From assembly GCA_934358675.1 (NCBI GenBank), contig CAKRKX010000021.1, positions 1 through 29,511 on the forward strand: DNA of 29,511 nucleotides. The letters are read 5' to 3'. Below the pieces are notes generated by a model. It saw only the letters and a program-made list of their open reading frames with translations, was not told the DNA's origin and did not search any database. This DNA comes from an uncultured Agathobacter sp. (GTDB lineage Bacteria; Bacillota; Clostridia; Lachnospirales; Lachnospiraceae). Made by a program: the position numbers and the translations under genes. Positions 25,835 to 29,511 of the stretch are shown piece after piece. Each line of letters opens with the position of its first letter. Within the stretch, counting starts at the first letter, position 1.

Positions 25835-26341
25835 TTATATATTTTCCAAGTATGCCAGGAATCCCTCACATCCGATCACAACATCACGATAGGTCTCCAC
25901 GAAATTGCCTGAATACCATGGATCTGTGATCGACTTTCCCTGTCTCGGCGAATCAATCGCATAATCCAACAACAAATGTATCTTATCATCCGTATCCGGT
26001 CCCGTAATCCTTATCGTATTGCGAATATTGTTTGCATCCGCGCAGAGCAGATAATCATAATAATTGTAGTCTTCTCTCGTCACCTGACGCGCACGCTTAC
26101 TCGCGAAATTCGTGTATGCCGTATTCCCGATTCCATGTTTTCTCAATTCTTCCTGCGCCGGCGGATAGATGGGATTACCTCTTCCACCCCAGATCTCCTC
26201 TGTCGAGGTCGCCGCCGAGGCAATCTCAAACTTGTCCTTGATGCCGCGTTTCTCTACCATGTCTTTGAGAATGAACTCAGACATTGGGGAGCGGCAGATG
26301 TTGCCGTGGCAAACCATGAGGACTTTTATTTTTCTTTGCAT
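25835..26341 (-). CDS. Low-molecular-weight protein tyrosine phosphatase
   Basis: 168 residues. The phosphate loop is at the N-terminus (VCHGNICRSPMSE; C11 nucleophile, R17), and the general-acid loop is DPWYSGNF in the C-terminal part. Such enzymes remove phosphate from tyrosine, for example on kinases of capsule or stress regulation. No BY-kinase or polysaccharide gene is visible nearby. GAGG lies 12 bases upstream of the ATG, a weak site. Its upstream region has been joined to the integrative element, so its native promoter may be displaced. Confidence 0.93.
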   Translation of the reverse strand: MQRKIKVLMVCHGNICRSPMSEFILKDMVEKRGIKDKFEIASAATSTEEIWGGRGNPIYPPAQEELRKHGIGNTAYTNFASKRARQVTREDYNYYDYLLCADANNIRNTIRITGPDTDDKIHLLLDYAIDSPRQGKSITDPWYSGNFVETYRDVVIGCEGFLAYLENI

Positions 26342-26375
26342 ATATTAGTATAACCTCGATTTTCCTTATATTTAC

Positions 26376-26407
26376 TAGGGTTCTAGCCATTTTCTCATAG
26401 AACCCTA
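26376..26407. repeat. Perfect inverted repeat near the element boundary
   Basis: TAGGGTTCTA (26376-26385) and TAGAACCCTA (26398-26407) form a 10-bp stem with a 12-base loop between the phosphatase start and the integrase stop. It may be a terminator for the element-side transcript or part of the attachment site. No T-run follows on the minus strand. Confidence 0.6.
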
Positions 26408-26452
26408 TCTCGATATATCTTAGCATATTATTTCTTATCTTGGTAGGTAAAA

Positions 26453-26490
26453 GCTGTACCAATGGCTGTAAAATTTACCACTCGTACAGC
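26453..26490. repeat. Inverted repeat beside int, attachment-site or terminator candidate
   Basis: GCTGTAC (26453-26459) and GTACAGC (26484-26490) flank a 24-base loop that itself contains GGCTGTAA. It lies just past the int stop, where Tn916-type elements carry their end and integrase-binding sites. The role is inferred from position only. Confidence 0.4.
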
Positions 26491-26512
26491 AGCCCTATTT
26501 TTTCTCCCAGTG

Positions 26513-27793
26513 TTATACCGCACTCACTCTTTTCAATTCTCTCTTGGCATTCTCCATATCCACCAATGCCATCTCCTTTTTTAACTGCTCCCTTGCCTTC
26601 AGCTGTTCCAGTTCGCCCTTGGCATCTTCTAGCTTAAGGTGCGTATACACATTTAAAGTTGTCGCTATGTCTGCATGTCCCATAAGATATTGTAACGTTT
26701 TTACTGCTATTCCTGACTTTGCCATATTTGTACAATAAGTGTGCCTGCATATATGAGGTGTAATCTTTGGCAATTCCACCTTGTAGATTTTATTGTATTT
26801 CTCAACAGAATGTTGAAATTTCTTTTCCCACTGATATGCCAACATTGGTTTTCCCTTATCATCCAAGAACAGAAAACCACTGACACCATCTATCATCAGT
26901 TCCACTCTTGGCTTTTTTCTGCCCGATATAACACGCTTAAATGCTTCATACACCTCATCACTCATTGGAAGAACCCTGGTTCCTGCTGTTGTCTTAGTCT
27001 GCTCTATGTACGCTTTCTTTCCACCTGTGTACTGCAACTGCTTATTAATATCTACTGTCCGCTCCTGCATATCTATGTCACGAATTGTCAATCCACACAA
27101 TTCGCTGATACGCAATCCCGTTTTTAACAAAATGAACATACCATCATAAAACTGACTGAAATATTCATCTTTCTTGATGAATTTCAAGAAGTCACGTTCC
27201 TGCTTTGGTGTCAATGCATCACGCTTGACGGAATCATTTATCAGCACTGTTGCGAGTTCAAAATCAAAAGGATTTTTACGAAGCAAATCATCTTCCACAG
27301 CCATTGCAAAGGCAGGTCTTACTACTCCACGAATACTGTGTATGGATGAATAACTGCGTCCACCATCCTGCAACTCTATCAGCCACATTTTCGCTTCAGA
27401 TGTTTTGATGTTAGCAATCTTCTTTTTTCCAAACGCGTCTTCTTTCAACACGCTTATTACTGTTTTATATCCTGCCCTTGTTGTAGGACGCACCTTCGTT
27501 TTTAAACTGATATACCGCTCCACCAATTCAAGCACGGTTATACCGCCTGCTTTATATGAAATGCCGTCACGCAAATCCTTTTCAATCAGCTTCTCTTTTT
27601 CTCTCAATGATAAGTCAATCTTTTTCCCTGCTGGTGTCTTATCGTTCCGTTCCAGCTTCCAACTGTAAATGTACATTCTTTTGCCAGTTGTCGTGTCTTT
27701 GTATGCATACATATATCTACCGTCCGCTCTTTGCATCTCATTATCTCTCAAAATGCGTCCTTTGCTATCTTTTCTTTTGAAACTCTCTGCCAT
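26513..27793 (-). CDS. int: Tyrosine-type site-specific integrase (Tn916 Int-like)
   Basis: 426 residues from ATG at 27793 (GGGAGGA upstream; a longer frame opens at 27895 across the inverted repeat and is not used). Residues 1-80 resemble the Tn916-type arm-binding domain (GRYMYAYKDTTTGKRMYIYSWKL). Residues 85-185 are a SAM-like core-binding domain and the rest is the catalytic domain: R228 (TGLRISEL), H347-x2-R350 (HICRHTYC), H373 (GHADIATT) and nucleophile Y383 (VYTH). It would catalyse integration and excision of the element. It is preceded by xis and by a hairpin. Confidence 0.95.
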   Translation of the reverse strand: MAESFKRKDSKGRILRDNEMQRADGRYMYAYKDTTTGKRMYIYSWKLERNDKTPAGKKIDLSLREKEKLIEKDLRDGISYKAGGITVLELVERYISLKTKVRPTTRAGYKTVISVLKEDAFGKKKIANIKTSEAKMWLIELQDGGRSYSSIHSIRGVVRPAFAMAVEDDLLRKNPFDFELATVLINDSVKRDALTPKQERDFLKFIKKDEYFSQFYDGMFILLKTGLRISELCGLTIRDIDMQERTVDINKQLQYTGGKKAYIEQTKTTAGTRVLPMSDEVYEAFKRVISGRKKPRVELMIDGVSGFLFLDDKGKPMLAYQWEKKFQHSVEKYNKIYKVELPKITPHICRHTYCTNMAKSGIAVKTLQYLMGHADIATTLNVYTHLKLEDAKGELEQLKAREQLKKEMALVDMENAKRELKRVSAV

Positions 27794-27816
27794 AGTTTTG
27801 TCCTCCCGCAATTTAT

Positions 27817-27860
27817 AATTCCCTTTGGGTGGTGGATTGTAACGCCACCTAAAGGGAATT
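27817..27860 (-). repeat. Hairpin between xis and int
   Basis: Arms AATTCCCTTTGGGTGG (27817-27832) and CCACCTAAAGGGAATT (27845-27860) match except for one pair that would be G-U in RNA, giving a 16-bp stem with a 12-base loop. It ends about 14 bases upstream of the int ribosome site, so it could control int expression or be an integrase/excisionase binding site. Confidence 0.75.
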
Positions 27861-27891
27861 GCAAATGTTATTTTTAGGTAATTTTTAACTT

Positions 27892-28098
27892 TCAAATACT
27901 GTAAATCTCGTCAAGAAACTGCTCAAATTTTGCTCGCTTGATTAGTACTTTCACACCATTATTGAGTAGAAAATCAGCACTGCCATTTTCCTGCACCATC
28001 TGACGCAGTTTCTTTTCTCCAATGTTGAAGTAATCACTTGCCTCTGTAATTGTGAGGCTGTATTTATGCCATAGTGGCACTTTGTTTTCTTTATTCAT
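27892..28098 (-). CDS. xis: Excisionase (Tn916 Xis-like)
   Basis: 68 residues from ATG at 28098 (TTGGAGGC upstream), close to the 67 of Tn916 Xis. It has a winged-helix excisionase pattern: PLWHKYSLTITEASDYFNIGEKKLRQMV, then a basic wing NGVKVLIKRAKFEQFLDEI. It bends DNA to favour excision by Int. It sits directly upstream of int, separated by about 100 bases with a hairpin. Confidence 0.92.
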   Translation of the reverse strand: MNKENKVPLWHKYSLTITEASDYFNIGEKKLRQMVQENGSADFLLNNGVKVLIKRAKFEQFLDEIYSI

Positions 28099-28158
28099 GC
28101 TAAGCCTCCAATCCACTTTATTGCACTGGTTTCTGTTTATATTGATACGCTTGTAAAT

Positions 28159-28986
28159 TTACTTAATAGCTGGCACTTTTGGTGGTGGTGTTGGTCGCAT
28201 TGGTAACTGCTCCTTATATTCTATAGCATACTCTGTATTTATTCTTTCTTTACATTCAAGTGTTGATATCCTTTTTAATGCATAAAAACGTTCAACTTTT
28301 CCATTTATTTTTTTACTAAACTGATACCCTAATGAATTTCTATCCTTTTTCCACAGGTGTCTGTTCTCGAATGCATTGCGGATATTTAAGAAGTCATACC
28401 CCATTTCCTCCGCGACTGATTCAATTTCTTCCCTTTTCAACAACACGCACACATCATCTTGATACTGTTCGCTTTTGTTCTCCCCTACTTCAAGCAGAGC
28501 CTGATATGCTTCGGCATAGCTGAAACTTCCACACCAGTTCTCAATTGGTATTTTTCCCCACAATTCTGCAATGCGTTTCCAAATAGCCTCAAACGGTATT
28601 GGAAAGTCTGGACGCTCATACTGCACAAATAAATCCTTTTTCATATATCTACCCATACCAGAAATTGATGGTTTGATTAATGGTGGATTATTTCGCATTC
28701 CAAAAGGAGCGTCCGATGGCATTATAGCTTTAGCTTTCGCCACACCATTTCGTTCCTCGTCTGTTTCGATAGGCTTACCTACATTTTTACACAGAGGAAC
28801 TGCGAATACATCACCATCCGGATATTCTAACATCAGCTGTAGAAATCCAAAGCCGTTCATTTTGTCAAATCGGTAGTTCACATAGAAGCCGCCGCCTTGC
28901 TTCCCCGACATAATCTTCAAAGAATTCGCTAACATCCCTTGATTAAATACATGATCCGCATTTATCTGCTTTTCTTCTTCGTTCAT
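28159..28986 (-). CDS. Unrecognised element-borne protein
   Basis: 275 residues from ATG at 28986 (AAAAAGGAGC upstream; the frame opens 15 codons earlier without a ribosome site). It is soluble with no signal peptide. The N-terminal third is beta-rich (GGGFYVNYRFDKMNGFGFLQLMLEYPDGDVFAVPL), and the C-terminal part is helical and basic with a Pro-rich tail (PMRPTPPPKVP). The pattern LLKREEIESVAEEMGYDFLNIRNAFENRHLWKK resembles a helix-turn-helix region, so DNA binding is possible. I cannot name a family. It is the first gene upstream of xis. Confidence 0.75.
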   Translation of the reverse strand: MNEEEKQINADHVFNQGMLANSLKIMSGKQGGGFYVNYRFDKMNGFGFLQLMLEYPDGDVFAVPLCKNVGKPIETDEERNGVAKAKAIMPSDAPFGMRNNPPLIKPSISGMGRYMKKDLFVQYERPDFPIPFEAIWKRIAELWGKIPIENWCGSFSYAEAYQALLEVGENKSEQYQDDVCVLLKREEIESVAEEMGYDFLNIRNAFENRHLWKKDRNSLGYQFSKKINGKVERFYALKRISTLECKERINTEYAIEYKEQLPMRPTPPPKVPAIK

Positions 28987-29044
28987 TTTCTGCTCCTTTT
29001 TCAACTGCTTCGTGTACTTTGAAGCAGTCACAAACTTAATTAAG

Positions 29045-29093
29045 TTTTGTGCAAAACCTATCTACAAAGCAAGTTTTTTGCCCTTGCACAAAA
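29045..29093. repeat. Inverted repeat upstream of the unrecognised element gene
   Basis: TTTTGTGCAA (29045-29054) and TTGCACAAAA (29084-29093) are perfect 10-bp arms 29 bases apart; between them GCAAG and CTTGC form an inner stem. The site lies 59-107 bases before the ATG at 28986, where a repressor operator, promoter or nicking site could sit. In the 223 bases 28987-29209 I see this, the repeat at 29126 and a terminator, but no gene. Confidence 0.6.
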
Positions 29094-29125
29094 TATTTCG
29101 GTTACCCTTTGCATATCTTTCTGAA

Positions 29126-29155
29126 TTTGCGGAATTGTCACTTTTTTTGCGGAAT
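29126..29155. promoter_or_regulatory. Direct repeat TTTGCGGAAT, second copy of the LytTR-like motif
   Basis: TTTGCGGAAT at 29126-29135 recurs at 29146-29155. The pair shares TTTGCGGA, GTCACTTTTT and a second GCGGA, in the same order and strand, with the repeat at 2219-2252; the step is 20 rather than 21 bases. As at the first site, it is upstream of a minus-strand gene (start 28986). Confidence 0.5.
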
Positions 29156-29162
29156 ATTTATA

Positions 29163-29193
29163 ATAGAAAAAGAGTGTGTCGATTGACACACTC
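29163..29193 (-). terminator. Rho-independent terminator of the right-edge gene
   Basis: GAGTGTGTC (29172-29180) and GACACACTC (29185-29193) form a 9-bp stem with a four-base loop, followed on the minus strand by TTTTTCTATT. It lies 17 bases past the stop of the gene ending at 29210. Confidence 0.88.
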
Positions 29194-29209
29194 TCATTAT
29201 TATACATCC

Positions 29210-29511
29210 TTATCGCTCTTTTATTTCTTTCATCTGCTTAAGTAAACCATACAATAATCTATATATTTCATTAAACTTGCTTTTATCCGTTTCCCAAAGT
29301 CCCTCTAATTCACTTTTGCTTATCTCTTTTATAAATTTATTCCATTCCTCCCCTTTTGTTCGGTACTGTTTTAACAAGTCATCTTCAAATAAATATACTG
29401 ACATTTTTCTATATAGAGAACAGGTCTCCTCGCCCATTTCCATGTTATCAATTTTTCTGAAAATAAGATTTTGAAACTGCTCCTTTTGTTTCCTTGCTTT
29501 ATTTATATATT
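29210..29511 (-). CDS. C-terminal part of an unrecognised element protein (runs off right edge)
   Basis: The frame is open from the stop at 29210 to the window edge (about 99 residues). An internal ATG at 29443 has no ribosome site, so the true start is probably outside. The visible part is highly charged and helical, rich in Lys and Glu (EEWNKFIKEISKSELEGLWETDKSKFNEIYRLL, ending KQMKEIKER), with coiled-coil character and no membrane segment. I do not recognise it. Confidence 0.7.
   Translation of the reverse strand, partial: YINKARKQKEQFQNLIFRKIDNMEMGEETCSLYRKMSVYLFEDDLLKQYRTKGEEWNKFIKEISKSELEGLWETDKSKFNEIYRLLYGLLKQMKEIKER

Larger units (their letters stand above)
26400..29511. mobile_element. 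One end of a Tn916-type integrative element (runs off right edge)
   Basis: Integrase and excisionase genes lie side by side, with unrecognised accessory genes behind, in sequence clearly richer in A and T than the left part of the window. The int-proximal end must lie between the phosphatase start (26341) and the int stop (26513). The exact junction cannot be set without the other end. Transfer and replication genes are not in view, so whether it is conjugative is open. Confidence 0.75.

Noticed and set aside
29135..29164. Plus-strand promoter TTGTCA-18-TATAAT
   Set aside because: The TATAAT overlaps the AT tail of the minus-strand terminator and nothing on the plus strand follows except antisense to the right-edge gene.

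Overview
The window looks like a chromosomal segment from a Lachnospiraceae-type member of the Clostridia (a relative of Roseburia, Agathobacter or Eubacterium). This is inferred from moderate GC, the indirect Asn-tRNA route (archaeal-type AspRS plus GatCAB under a T-box), AgrC/LytTR signalling, a chemoreceptor and a Tn916-type integrase. The species cannot be named from the sequence alone.

Layout. 1-2111 (-): N-terminal ~703 residues of a large secreted acidic protein running off the left edge. 2409-5749 (+): a LytTR response regulator and two AgrC-like membrane kinases. The first kinase keeps the phospho-acceptor His but has lost ATP-lobe residues; the second keeps the ATP lobe but has Gln in place of that His. 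This apparent split kinase pair is the most notable thing in the window. A LytTR-like direct repeat sits between the regulator and the divergent surface-protein gene. 5757-12702 (-): a ClpX paralogue, an SbcD/YhaO-like nuclease, an SbcC/YhaN-like ATPase and an intracellular subtilisin-like protease; a five-unit 25-bp array of covarying hairpins lies between the first two. 13006-13686 (+): an orphan FadR-type regulator. 13760-15472 (-): a methyl-accepting chemotaxis protein.

15810-21680 (-): T-box (specifier AAC, Asn), archaeal-type aspS, a GNAT-GatC fusion, gatA and gatB. AspRS charges tRNA(Asn) with Asp and GatCAB amidates it to Asn, and uncharged tRNA(Asn) should switch the operon on. 21729-26341 (-): HAD phosphatase, a small unknown protein coupled to DNA polymerase IV, a translationally coupled pair (unknown plus transglutaminase-like) and a low-molecular-weight tyrosine phosphatase. 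The transglutaminase gene is followed by tandem copies of its own 3' end.

26400-29511: one end of an AT-richer integrative element (int, xis, two unrecognised genes, several inverted repeats). It carries a second copy of the GCGGA direct-repeat motif found beside the LytTR operon, suggesting a possible regulatory link. The element continues off the right edge.
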